The position numbers and the translations under genes are program-made. A DNA stretch of 15,410 nt from DG-33 sp964345105 (GTDB lineage Archaea > Hadarchaeota > Hadarchaeia > Hadarchaeales > Hadarchaeaceae), in NCBI GenBank assembly GCA_964345105.1, contig CAYFPZ010000057.1, positions 1 to 15,410 on the forward strand. Direction: 5' to 3'. Below the pieces are notes generated by a model, which was not told the DNA's origin, did not search any database, and saw only the letters and a list, made by a program, of their open reading frames with translations. Of this stretch, positions 7,581 through 13,954 are shown piece after piece. The first letter of the stretch is position 1, and each line of letters starts with the position of its first letter.

Positions 7581-8039
7581 TTGGTGGCCCAACGGACCAT
7601 TCGAATTCGGGACCTAAATCCCTCCGATATGCAAGCGATTTTGAGCATAGAGTACAAGTGCTTTAAGGATCCCTACCCGTTAAGCCTGCTCAACCACCTA
7701 TACAAGATGCACCCCGATGGATTTCTCTTGGCCGAAGCTGATGATAAAGTGGTGGGCTACGTGATTGGGGTAATCCGATGGGAAATGGCGGGCCACATTT
7801 TAGCCATCGGTGTTGACCCACCCTACCGAAAGCAGAACATCGGCTCAGCCCTCATGAAACAAATCATTGGCCGCCTCCGCACGAAGGGGGTGAAACTCGT
7901 GCGGCTAGAGGTGCGAAAGAGCAACGTTGGGGCGCAGCGGTTCTACCTAAAGCTCGGCTTTCGGCAGCGGGGGGAGATCCCCTACTATTACGAGGACGGC
8001 GAAACGGCCGTGGTAATGGACTACAGAGTCAAGGGCTAG
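7581..8039 (+). CDS. rimI: RimI-type protein N-alpha-acetyltransferase (GNAT)
   Basis: A GNAT enzyme of 152 residues that transfers acetyl from acetyl-CoA to protein N termini, like archaeal Ard1/RimI. The family signatures are SIEYKCFKDPYPLSLL (22-37), the central AIGVDPPYRKQNIGSALM (75-92), LEVRKSNVGAQRFYLKLGF (109-127), and the C-terminal YYYEDGETAVVMDY. The acetyl-CoA loop normally reads R-x-x-G-x-G; here it is R83-K-Q-N86-I-G88, so the first glycine is asparagine. The start is TTG (7581) or GTG (7584), both served by GAGGTG at 7570-7575. It is transcribed divergently from the ATPase-pelota unit, and its stop codon directly abuts that of convergent dnaG with no bases between. Confidence 0.88.
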   Translation: MVAQRTIRIRDLNPSDMQAILSIEYKCFKDPYPLSLLNHLYKMHPDGFLLAEADDKVVGYVIGVIRWEMAGHILAIGVDPPYRKQNIGSALMKQIIGRLRTKGVKLVRLEVRKSNVGAQRFYLKLGFRQRGEIPYYYEDGETAVVMDYRVKG

Positions 8040-9209
8040 CTATCCTTGGTACCTCAACTTTCGAAGATTCTCCACTGTTAGGACGCGCAAGTTTGTTGGT
8101 GTCACTTCGACGCGCGAGCGCATTCCGACAACGTATTGCACGCCTCGTTCGGCTGCCATGTCCGCCAGCTCTTGGGTTACGACACCATCGAACACAACGG
8201 CTTTAACGTCCGAGACCTTGGGCAGTAGTTCCTTTAGCTCCCTCACTTGAATCTCTTCGATCTGATTGAGTTTTTCGTCAAGTAGCTGTGCCCTCAGGGT
8301 GCCGCGCAGCCTGCCGATAACACCCTTCAGTTTTTGTAGCTCTTGGGTATCCTCTTTAGCGGAAGGCGCTACCTCTGCTGCGGGCCTCCCTCGAAACTCA
8401 GCCAGCGCGTTCTCGAGAGGCACCTTGTTTTGCAACGCCTTGATTATTTCCTTTCGCGTAAGATCCTCCACGCTACTGTTCTGGGGCGGCCTCGCGACGA
8501 AGTCGATGTCGGCAACTTGGAGCAGCTCCTTCAGGATTAGATCCCCACCCCTATCGCTGTCAAGAAAAGCCGTCACTGTCTTGTCCTTGCTCAGGTCAAT
8601 CACTGCCTTGGGTATGCTAGTTCCCTCGATGGCGATGACGTTTTGGATGCCCGCGCGAAGCAAGTTTAACACATCAGCGCGCCCCTCGACGATTATCACC
8701 GCATCGGAACCACGCACCCCCGGGCCTGCGGGTAAACCCCCGTATTCGGTAATATCCTCAAGGCGCACGGACTCCTTGACCCTCTCGGCTATCTCTTGGG
8801 TCTCGGGAGCGGCCTTCTCGACGAACTCGAGGATTTCCTTTGCACGCTCCACGATGAACCTCCGTTTGGCGTCGCGCACGTCCTCGATTCGTTCGACCTT
8901 TATCGTCGCCTCGCAGGGCCCCACCCGAGAGATGGTTTCAAGCGCGGCGGCGATGATCGACGTTTCGACCCGGTCAAGGCTCGAGGGTATCATTATCGTG
9001 CCTGACGATTTTCCGTGGTTTGAACTGATGTTTACCTTGAGGCGCCCTATCCTGCCGGTCTTGAGCAGCTCGCGTAAGTCTAGCTCGTCTCCCAGCAGAC
9101 CCTCAGTTTGTCCAAAAACTGCGCCCACTACATCGGGGCGCTCCACCACGCCGCTCGTCTCTATTTTGGCGTGGACAAGATACTTGGTCGTACCAATATC
9201 CTCTCGCAT
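8040..9209 (-). CDS. dnaG: Archaeal DnaG (TOPRIM primase-like, exosome-associated)
   Basis: Archaeal DnaG is a TOPRIM protein with RNA primase activity in vitro that is also a stable part of the archaeal exosome. The conserved N terminus TTKYLVHAKI..GVVERPDVVGAVFGQTEGLLGDEL is clear. The TOPRIM core has VEGRADVLNLLRAG with its glutamate (~E175) and FLDSDRGGDLI with D217 and D219. The open frame extends 24 codons further to a GTG at 9281. I choose the ATG at 9207-9209 (389 residues) because AAGGAGGT (9217-9224) lies 7 nt upstream, and because archaeal DnaGs begin just before TTKYL. The GTG has only a poorly spaced GAGGG. The C-terminal region (~250-389) carries a coiled, charged linker and a second small alpha/beta domain. 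Confidence 0.92.
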   Translation of the reverse strand: MREDIGTTKYLVHAKIETSGVVERPDVVGAVFGQTEGLLGDELDLRELLKTGRIGRLKVNISSNHGKSSGTIMIPSSLDRVETSIIAAALETISRVGPCEATIKVERIEDVRDAKRRFIVERAKEILEFVEKAAPETQEIAERVKESVRLEDITEYGGLPAGPGVRGSDAVIIVEGRADVLNLLRAGIQNVIAIEGTSIPKAVIDLSKDKTVTAFLDSDRGGDLILKELLQVADIDFVARPPQNSSVEDLTRKEIIKALQNKVPLENALAEFRGRPAAEVAPSAKEDTQELQKLKGVIGRLRGTLRAQLLDEKLNQIEEIQVRELKELLPKVSDVKAVVFDGVVTQELADMAAERGVQYVVGMRSRVEVTPTNLRVLTVENLRKLRYQG

Positions 9210-9216
9210 AACGGAA

Positions 9217-9224
9217 ACCTCCTT
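9217..9224 (-). promoter_or_regulatory. Shine-Dalgarno deciding the dnaG start
   Basis: On the minus strand this reads AAGGAGGT, a near-perfect anti-16S match, 7 nt before the ATG at 9209. It lies inside the longer open frame beginning at 9281, which argues that the longer frame is not the translated one. Confidence 0.75.
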
Positions 9225-9289
9225 TTTTCCGATTCGCTTAGCTACTACTTCTCGCAGTGTTTTTCCTTCCAAGGGCACCACGCCCTCGA

Positions 9290-9322
9290 AAGCCAGAATG
9301 AGCCTGATGGTGATTCTGGCTT
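9290..9322. promoter_or_regulatory. 10-bp perfect hairpin upstream of dnaG
   Basis: AAGCCAGAAT (9290-9299) is the exact reverse complement of ATTCTGGCTT (9313-9322), with a 13-nt loop. Read on the minus strand it lies ~80 nt before the chosen dnaG start, within the probable 5' leader if transcription begins below the TATA-like CCTTTTAAGG at 9356-9365. It has no T-run, so it is unlikely to be a terminator. Leader regulation or a protein-binding palindrome are the options. Confidence 0.4.
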
Positions 9323-9380
9323 GATTTGATGATCAATTTCAATTCTGTCTCCCCGCCTTAAAAGGCTGTGGCTCAGACCT

Positions 9381-9398
9381 TTGTTATATTTATAACAA
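9381..9398. promoter_or_regulatory. Palindrome TTGTTATA-TT-TATAACAA, candidate operator
   Basis: An 18-bp sequence with two perfect 8-bp arms around TT. The right 15 nt (9384-9398) recur exactly at 9955-9969, and the left half-site recurs at 9927-9934. It lies between the 3' end of the small membrane-protein gene and the dnaG leader. The arms contain TATA-box-like sequence, so promoter and operator functions may overlap. Confidence 0.45.
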
Positions 9399-9455
9399 GG
9401 GATAAGGTTCGGGAAAACCCAAAAAGTTAAATTTAAATTTCTTTAATCTTGTTGT

Positions 9456-9740
9456 TCAATTCGTTTGCCTACGCTCAATTATTCTTCTCAAGAAGGCCAA
9501 GGCAACTATCAGTCCGAGCCAGAAAATCAAGTCGAGTTGAAGTCCCGCAACATCGACGCTCCATGGTGCTTCTGGAGGCCCGATTATGGTGCTCAGCGTA
9601 TTGGTTCCCCACTTGAAAGGAAGGCCATAATCCACATGCACAAAATCAGGCCAATCGTACCTGAAACCCCAAGTCATTGCGAAAAATGCCGCCGCTGTTA
9701 TCACTACTATCAATCCAACCCAGAACATGTTTTTGTTCAT
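9456..9740 (-). CDS. Small membrane protein with external loop (94 aa)
   Basis: The frame opens at 9755, but the second ATG (9738-9740) has GGAGA at a proper distance and starts directly before the hydrophobic segment, so I use it. The protein has an N-terminal helix (MFWVGLIVVITAAAFFAM) and a middle domain of ~45 residues rich in Trp, Asp and Pro (FRYDWPDFVHVDYGLPFKWG...IIGPPEAPWSVDV). A second helix follows (LDLIFWLGLIVALAFL), then a basic tail RRIIERRQTN. The positive-inside rule places both ends inside and the Trp-rich loop outside. I do not recognise a family. A TATA-like TTAAATAA lies at ~9757-9764. The TTGTTATA motif occurs on both sides of this gene. Confidence 0.7.
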   Translation of the reverse strand: MNKNMFWVGLIVVITAAAFFAMTWGFRYDWPDFVHVDYGLPFKWGTNTLSTIIGPPEAPWSVDVAGLQLDLIFWLGLIVALAFLRRIIERRQTN

Positions 9741-9926
9741 CGTATCTCCATACATTATTTAATTGAAGACCATAAAATCAGCTTTTCTGTATATCTCGTC
9801 AAGTCTATACGAAATGAGGTGGATGGGGGGTTAAGAAAGGAACGGACTGCTCACAATAAACCTTACGCTCCCGCCTTCTTTGGCCGCCTGACCTTCATCC
9901 CGATCGCGCCGAGAATCTTAAATAGT

Positions 9927-9969
9927 TTGTTATAAACCGGGATAAAATACCGCATTATATTTATAACAA
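9927..9969. promoter_or_regulatory. Split copy of the TTGTTATA/TATAACAA motif before archaemetzincin
   Basis: Half-site TTGTTATA (9927-9934) and inverted half-site TATAACAA (9962-9969) stand 27 nt apart. Between them is a small inverted repeat, CGG..CCG, around GATAAAATA (9938-9952). Both this locus and 9381-9398 also have GGGATAA a few bases after a half-site. The right half contains ATTTATAA, a plausible TATA box for archaemetzincin ~55 nt downstream. Confidence 0.45.
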
Positions 9970-10018
9970 AAAAGAGAAACGTGAAAAACTAACGTGCCAA
10001 AATTTAGGTGGACTGGAT

Positions 10019-10552
10019 TTGATAATCGAAATTGTCACCATGGGCGAGATCCCGCTCAAGCTGCCGAGAGACCTAGCATACAAACTCGAAAAAATCTACG
10101 CCAAACTTGTCGATGGCTGCCTCGTGGGTGCCTCGCTTGGGATACCGTCTGCCGCCTATAACGCGCGGCGCAACCAATACGACGCCAACCTCATCCTCGA
10201 TCGGTTGCTTCACCGAATAACCGGTGAAAACCGGGTGCTCGGGTTGTTCAGCGTCGACCTCTACACATCTTCTTGCAACCTCAACTTTATCTTCGGTCAA
10301 GCTCAGTGCCCGGGCAGGGTAGCTCTAATCTCGCTCCACCGTCTCAAGTCAGAATATTATGACGAGAAACCAGACTACAAACTACTACTGGAACGTGCGA
10401 CGAAGGAAGCTGTCCACGAACTCGGGCACACCTTCGGACTAGGTCACTGCCTCAACCTAAAATGTGTGATGTCTTTCTCGAACTCTATCTTCGACGTGGA
10501 CAAAAAATCATCAGCATTTTGTAGGATTTGTAAGAAAAAACTTCACCTCTAG
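10019..10552 (+). CDS. amzA: Archaemetzincin zinc metalloprotease
   Basis: A 177-residue member of the archaemetzincin family (M54). The signature is complete: HELGHTFGLGH at 133-143 supplies the three zinc histidines and the catalytic glutamate E134. C144, C149, M151 (the Met-turn) and C168-x2-C171 form the family's second, cysteine-based zinc site. The proteins are cytosolic peptidases of uncertain substrate. The start is TTG with AGGTGG 7 nt upstream (10006-10011). A TATA-like element inside 9955-9969 would start transcription near 9988. It stands alone, with a convergent DUF1846 gene 72 nt downstream. Confidence 0.93.
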   Translation: MIIEIVTMGEIPLKLPRDLAYKLEKIYAKLVDGCLVGASLGIPSAAYNARRNQYDANLILDRLLHRITGENRVLGLFSVDLYTSSCNLNFIFGQAQCPGRVALISLHRLKSEYYDEKPDYKLLLERATKEAVHELGHTFGLGHCLNLKCVMSFSNSIFDVDKKSSAFCRICKKKLHL

Positions 10553-10624
10553 ACCATCCCCGCTTTTATGAAGCTCTCGCCAAGATTCACATTTTTCATC
10601 ATCGGACCTGTAAAGAAAGGCAAA

Positions 10625-12142
10625 TTAAGAAACATATCTCACTGTTGGCTTTCCATCTGTTGTCACGTTCAATCCTAATTTTCTCAACCCTGACTCATCA
10701 CCATTGCTCAGAACGTGGGTTACGTGCATTTCGCACCCCTTGAGCTTCCCGAGCATTTTTACCCCAACCGCTGCTGTAGGATTTGTAGCCGCACTAATAG
10801 CCAAGGATATTATAGTTTCCCCCACATTCAAACTTTCCGATTTCGCGCCTAGGACTCCCTTCTTAAGATCAGTTATTTTTTCAAGGACGTTTGATGACAA
10901 CAGGTGAATTTCATCAGGAATGTTTGCCAGTGTTTTTATGGCATTTAATATAGCTGCAGACTCCGCATGCAAAAGTGGTGAGTTTTTCCCTGTAACAATT
11001 TTGCCATCCGGCAGTTCGATTGCTGCACCACAGAATACCCCTTTGTGCCCCTTTCCAACTCTTTCCGCCTCTAAAGCAGCATTTCTTGCAGGCGAAACAA
11101 TTCCCCTATCTTCAACTTTCAACCCAATTTTTTTCATCAGCGCCCCGACTCTTTCGACGGTCTCTTTTGTTTCAATACCTCTCAAAAAGCCTCTTTTGTA
11201 CTGGAAGTAACGTCTTATTATTTCTTGTTTCGCCGCCGCCGAAACGACCGCGTCATCGAGTATTCCTTCCTTCGCCTTATTAACTCCCATACCCGTTGGG
11301 GAGCGATATTTACGTACGAAGTCTCTTTCTCCTAATATCCTCCTAAGGATTTTTTCCATTATCTCAAAATTTTCTATATCGCGGTTGTAGCTGGCCGCCG
11401 TTACTCCATAAGCCTTCAGATGATACGGATCGACGATAACTTTATCACCCAAATCAGCTGTTGCCGCTTCGTAAGCTACATTCACGGGGTGCTCCGGCGG
11501 TAAGTTCCATATCGGGAAAGTTTCAAATTTCGCAAAACCGGAATTTACGCCTTTTTTGCGATCGTGATAGAGCTGAGATAGACAAAAGGACATTTTTCCA
11601 GAACCGCCACCAGGACTTGTGGCCACGATTAGAGGTTTTTTTATTTCTAGGTAGGGTTGGGCACCGAATCCCTTATCGGACACGACGAAATCTATATCTC
11701 TTGGGTACCCGTTCATCTCGTTCTGCACATAAACTTTGATGTCTAAATTTTCTAATTGCTGCTTGAGTTGTCTTGCAGCTTGCTCGCCTTCGAAGCGGGT
11801 AATTACAACTGCAAAAATATCTATATTTTTTTCATGCAGCTCGCTAATGTCCTTCAGAGTTTGTTGATCGTAAGTCAGTGATAGATCATACCTTACTTTT
11901 CCTTTTTGGAGGTCTTTTGCCGAAACACAATAAATCATTTCTAAGTTCTTTTTCAGCTTCTGAAACATCTTTATTTTGGTGTCCGGCTCGTAACCTGGTA
12001 AAACCCTTGCAGCGTGAGAATCATAACATAATTTCCCACCAAATTCTAGGTAAAGCTTCTCGTCAAACTCTTTAATTTTGTCTAACAGCGCTCGGGTTTG
12101 CGCAGCCAAATATTTTTTTGTACTAAAACCTTTAAGTAGCAT
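10625..12142 (-). CDS. DUF1846 family protein
   Basis: 505 residues, the normal full length for DUF1846. The N terminus GFSTKKYLAAQTRALLDKI, the FGGKLCYDSHAARVLPGYEPD segment, the VVITRFEGEQAA strand and the P-loop-like TSPGGGSGKMSFCLSQLYHD (175-194) are family hallmarks. The C-terminal ~170 residues form a separate domain (HLLSSNVLEKI..LLHAESAAILNAI). The biochemical role is not established; members are found mainly in Firmicutes and other bacteria. The gene is visibly more A+T-rich and uses more AAA/TTT codons than the neighbouring replication and translation genes, consistent with acquisition from bacteria, though this is inference. No Shine-Dalgarno is seen; a TATA-like CTTAAATT (~12163-12170) suggests a leaderless ATG. 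Confidence 0.85.
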   Translation of the reverse strand: MLLKGFSTKKYLAAQTRALLDKIKEFDEKLYLEFGGKLCYDSHAARVLPGYEPDTKIKMFQKLKKNLEMIYCVSAKDLQKGKVRYDLSLTYDQQTLKDISELHEKNIDIFAVVITRFEGEQAARQLKQQLENLDIKVYVQNEMNGYPRDIDFVVSDKGFGAQPYLEIKKPLIVATSPGGGSGKMSFCLSQLYHDRKKGVNSGFAKFETFPIWNLPPEHPVNVAYEAATADLGDKVIVDPYHLKAYGVTAASYNRDIENFEIMEKILRRILGERDFVRKYRSPTGMGVNKAKEGILDDAVVSAAAKQEIIRRYFQYKRGFLRGIETKETVERVGALMKKIGLKVEDRGIVSPARNAALEAERVGKGHKGVFCGAAIELPDGKIVTGKNSPLLHAESAAILNAIKTLANIPDEIHLLSSNVLEKITDLKKGVLGAKSESLNVGETIISLAISAATNPTAAVGVKMLGKLKGCEMHVTHVLSNGDESGLRKLGLNVTTDGKPTVRYVS

Positions 12143-12296
12143 AATTAATCATCAAACACAACAATTTAAGTTTTTTTGTATTTATTAATCTCCGATTAGT
12201 AGCCGCTACAGCATTTGTGCGGCGCTCACCATCACGTACATTAACAATCACTTTTTACACCTTCGTGAACTCATTAAATAACATGGGGCAAATGTT

Positions 12297-13217
12297 ATGG
12301 CGCACATCGACCTGAGAGTAAATCTCGGAACACTCCGTCTGAGAAACCCAACCTTGCTGGCGGCTGGCATTTTAGGGCTAACTGGAGCTTCCCTCAAACG
12401 AGTTTGGGATGCGGGAGCGGGAGCGGTTGTCACCAAAAGCGTGAGTCTAAAACCTGTTGAAGGATACCCCGGGCCAAGGGTGGTTCAAGTTCGTGGAGGT
12501 TTACTGAATGCCATGGGACTATCGAGCCCCGGGATCAAAACCATCCTCGAAGAAATTAAGATTGCCAAGAAGGGTGGGGCAACAGTCATATGTAGTGTCT
12601 TTGGAGAAAATGAAAAGGAATTCTTTGATGTTGTGAAAGAGATAGGGAAAGTCGACATTGACGCGGTAGAATTGAACCTTTCATGCCCCCATTTTGAGAC
12701 CCTTCTAACCATGGGACAAGATCCCAAACTCACGAAAAAAATTGTCATGGAAGTTAAGAAAAAAACCAAGGTTCCTGTTTGGGTAAAACTTCCTGGAAAC
12801 ACACACATTCCTAACCTAATGGAAGTTGCAAAATCAGCTGAAGTTGCAGGAGCCGATGCCATCACCATAAGCAACACCATTCCGGCCATGGTGTTAGATC
12901 TAGAAGCAGAGCGGGCTGTTCTAGGGCATGAAGTTGGAGGATTTTCAGGCCCGGCAATTAAGCCCATTTCGATGAGGCTGGTCTACGAGATTTTTAAAAC
13001 CGTAAAAATTCCGATAATCGGCTCTGGCGGCATTATAACTCCGGAAGATGCAATAGAATACCTAGTTGCAGGAGCCTCCGCAGTTCAAATCGGAACTGGA
13101 ATAATGTATCGAGGACTGGAAATCTTTAATGAGGTTTGCGCTGGGATTCAATCATTCATGGAGAAAAAAGGGCTTAAAGAGGTCAGTGAAATCACGGGAT
13201 TGGCGCACTCAACCTGA
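12297..13217 (+). CDS. pyrD: Dihydroorotate dehydrogenase, class 1B catalytic subunit type
   Basis: A flavin enzyme that oxidises dihydroorotate to orotate in pyrimidine synthesis. The 306 residues form a TIM barrel with K47 (VVTKSVS), the substrate loop N71-A-M-G-L, N127 and the catalytic base C130 in NLSCPH (cysteine marks class 1 enzymes), K164, N193 and the FMN phosphate loops IGSGGI (241-246) and IGTGI (265-269). Class 1B enzymes normally pair with the electron-transfer subunit PyrK; no pyrK is in this window, so it is either elsewhere or the enzyme uses another acceptor. A TATA-like ATTAAATAA (~12271-12279) about 25 nt upstream and the absence of a strong Shine-Dalgarno point to a leaderless ATG. 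Confidence 0.92.
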   Translation: MAHIDLRVNLGTLRLRNPTLLAAGILGLTGASLKRVWDAGAGAVVTKSVSLKPVEGYPGPRVVQVRGGLLNAMGLSSPGIKTILEEIKIAKKGGATVICSVFGENEKEFFDVVKEIGKVDIDAVELNLSCPHFETLLTMGQDPKLTKKIVMEVKKKTKVPVWVKLPGNTHIPNLMEVAKSAEVAGADAITISNTIPAMVLDLEAERAVLGHEVGGFSGPAIKPISMRLVYEIFKTVKIPIIGSGGIITPEDAIEYLVAGASAVQIGTGIMYRGLEIFNEVCAGIQSFMEKKGLKEVSEITGLAHST

Positions 13218-13227
13218 ATTTACAAAA

Positions 13228-13294
13228 TAATATTGGTTGATTAAAGGTTAATTTCTGTATGCACTAAAGTTAGGCAAATATCAAAAACTAAACC
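13228..13294. repeat. Diverged direct repeat C, copy 1
   Basis: This 67-nt A+T-rich segment starts 10 nt after the pyrD stop and matches 13955-14024 in the same orientation. Shared blocks are TAATATT, CTAAAGGTTAATTT-like, ACTAAA and ATCAAAAACTAAACC at the right end, with differences spread between them. It does not look coding. On the minus strand it lies ~50 nt after the zinc-ribbon gene. Confidence 0.7.
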
Positions 13295-13296
13295 AA

Positions 13297-13315
13297 GCCT
13301 GCTGGTGCGGTCGGA
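13297..13315. repeat. Fragment of structured repeat A/B
   Basis: GCCTGCTGGTGCGGTCGGA matches 13831-13849 of repeat B at 17 of 19 positions. Only this tip of the element is present, directly behind repeat C copy 1. Confidence 0.5.
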
Positions 13316-13343
13316 AGAAACTACAGAGCTTTCGTCTAGATGA

Positions 13344-13517
13344 TTAACGCCGAAAAAGCTTCAGCTTCTGCGCGGAGATCTCGAAAGTCCCGCACTTCTG
13401 GCAGTATGCCTCAGCCTGCTTGCTCTCCAAGTCTATTGCTACCGTATGCGCAGGCTTACCACAGTAGGGGCAACGCACCGGCCCGTGAAGCAGTTTTGAA
13501 ATTCTCCTAGCATCCAT
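13344..13517 (-). CDS. 57-residue zinc-ribbon protein
   Basis: A short gene: ATG at 13515-13517, TAA at 13344-13346, with AGGAG 8-9 nt before the start. The product begins MDARRISKLLHGPVRCPYCG and ends EISAQKLKLFRR. Two CxxC knuckles, CPYC (16-19) and CQKC (39-42), stand 19 residues apart, forming a classic zinc ribbon. Flanking segments are basic, fitting nucleic-acid or protein binding. I cannot assign a function. Its leader begins immediately below structured repeat A (13536-13611), so that element could be its 5' regulatory RNA. Convergent with pyrD. Confidence 0.75.
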   Translation of the reverse strand: MDARRISKLLHGPVRCPYCGKPAHTVAIDLESKQAEAYCQKCGTFEISAQKLKLFRR

Positions 13518-13535
13518 TGTCTATCTCCTGATTTT

Positions 13536-13611
13536 TCCCTCTGCATCTGCTGGGCAGTTGATGAATAACCTCAACCAAAAGCTTGCGCCTTCGGGAAACC
13601 ATACCCGCAGA
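13536..13611. repeat. Structured repeat, copy A (leader of zinc-ribbon gene)
   Basis: 76 nt, about 80% identical to copy B (13822-13899) with one 2-nt gap. The core ATAACCTCAACCAAAAGCTT and the following GCGC..TTC.GGAAACCA are nearly invariant. Possible pairings are CTGC-GGG with CCCGCAG across the element (one bulged T) and GTTGA with TCAAC in the centre. On the minus strand it ends 18 nt before the zinc-ribbon ATG, just above its Shine-Dalgarno. Confidence 0.65.
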
Positions 13612-13633
13612 TTGCGCGGGTAGATGGCAACCA

Positions 13634-13753
13634 AATTCCCTCGTGCCACTTATAACTCCCACATCCTCTCGTCCAAGTTGTGGCGGGCCCGGCGGTCGCA
13701 CGCAAAAATACCCGGGACCAGGCCCCGCCGCGCTCGGGGAGTATGAGGGAATT
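13634..13753. other. GC-rich nested inverted repeats, candidate structured RNA
   Basis: Nested complementary pairs are AATTCCCTC (13634-13642) with GAGGGAATT (13745-13753), ACTCCC (13654-13659) with GGGAGT (13737-13742), and CGGCGG (13690-13695) with CCGCCG (13725-13730). An alternative fold pairs TGTGGCGGG (13679-13687) with CCC-T-GCCACA (13764-13773). The G+C content is well above the surrounding A+T-rich spacer. No credible protein is encoded. It lies exactly between structured repeats A and B. Transcribed strand unknown. Confidence 0.45.
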
Positions 13754-13821
13754 ACAAACCCGCCCCTGCCACATATTTGCTCACAACGCGGTTAATTACG
13801 CCGCCATTGGCCTTTCGCCAC

Positions 13822-13899
13822 TTCCTCTGCGCCTGCTGGTGAGGCCGGATGGATAACCTCACCCAAAAGCTTGCGCTTTCAGGAAACCACACCAGCAGA
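13822..13899. repeat. Structured repeat, copy B
   Basis: 78 nt, the partner of copy A. Its ends form a perfect 9-bp stem, CTGCTGGTG (13833-13841) with CACCAGCAG (13890-13898). Inside, AAAGC-TTGC-GCTTT makes a small hairpin, and GGTGAGG with CCTCACC is an alternative central stem. On the plus strand the stem is followed by ACA and, 14 nt later, by a T7 run. Confidence 0.65.
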
Positions 13900-13912
13900 C
13901 AAATTCAATCGA

Positions 13913-13919
13913 TTTTTTT
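13913..13919 (+). terminator. Possible oligo-T terminator after repeat B
   Basis: Seven T on the plus strand 14 nt after copy B. If a plus-strand RNA covers the A-to-B region, this is its natural end. The surroundings are A+T-rich, so chance occurrence is possible. Confidence 0.35.
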
Positions 13920-13954
13920 ATTGGTAAATGTCTTTTTTTAAAAAAGATTTTACT

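Noticed and set aside
8266..9324. A 352-codon plus-strand frame opposite dnaG
   Set aside because: Ser/Thr/Arg-rich composition typical of an antisense shadow. DnaG motifs are unambiguous on the other strand.
9863..9898. An 11-codon minus-strand frame starting ATG (MKVRRPKKAGA) below a TATA-like TTTATAAC
   Set aside because: Too short to judge, and no Shine-Dalgarno. Basic residues give it a protein-like look but there is no independent support.
13507..13774. Minus-strand frames of 60-70 codons across the A element and GC-rich block
   Set aside because: No Shine-Dalgarno and no recognisable motif. They overlap conserved repeat and inverted-repeat structure, so an RNA reading explains the conservation better.
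13822..13899. Archaeal H/ACA guide RNA
   Set aside because: B has a stem followed by ACA, but its sister copy A ends in ATT, and I could not place a convincing kink-turn or guide pocket.
13860..13899. SRP RNA helix 8-like CAGG..AGCAG
   Set aside because: The GGAA tetraloop and symmetric loop arrangement of SRP are absent, and the second copy does not preserve the match.
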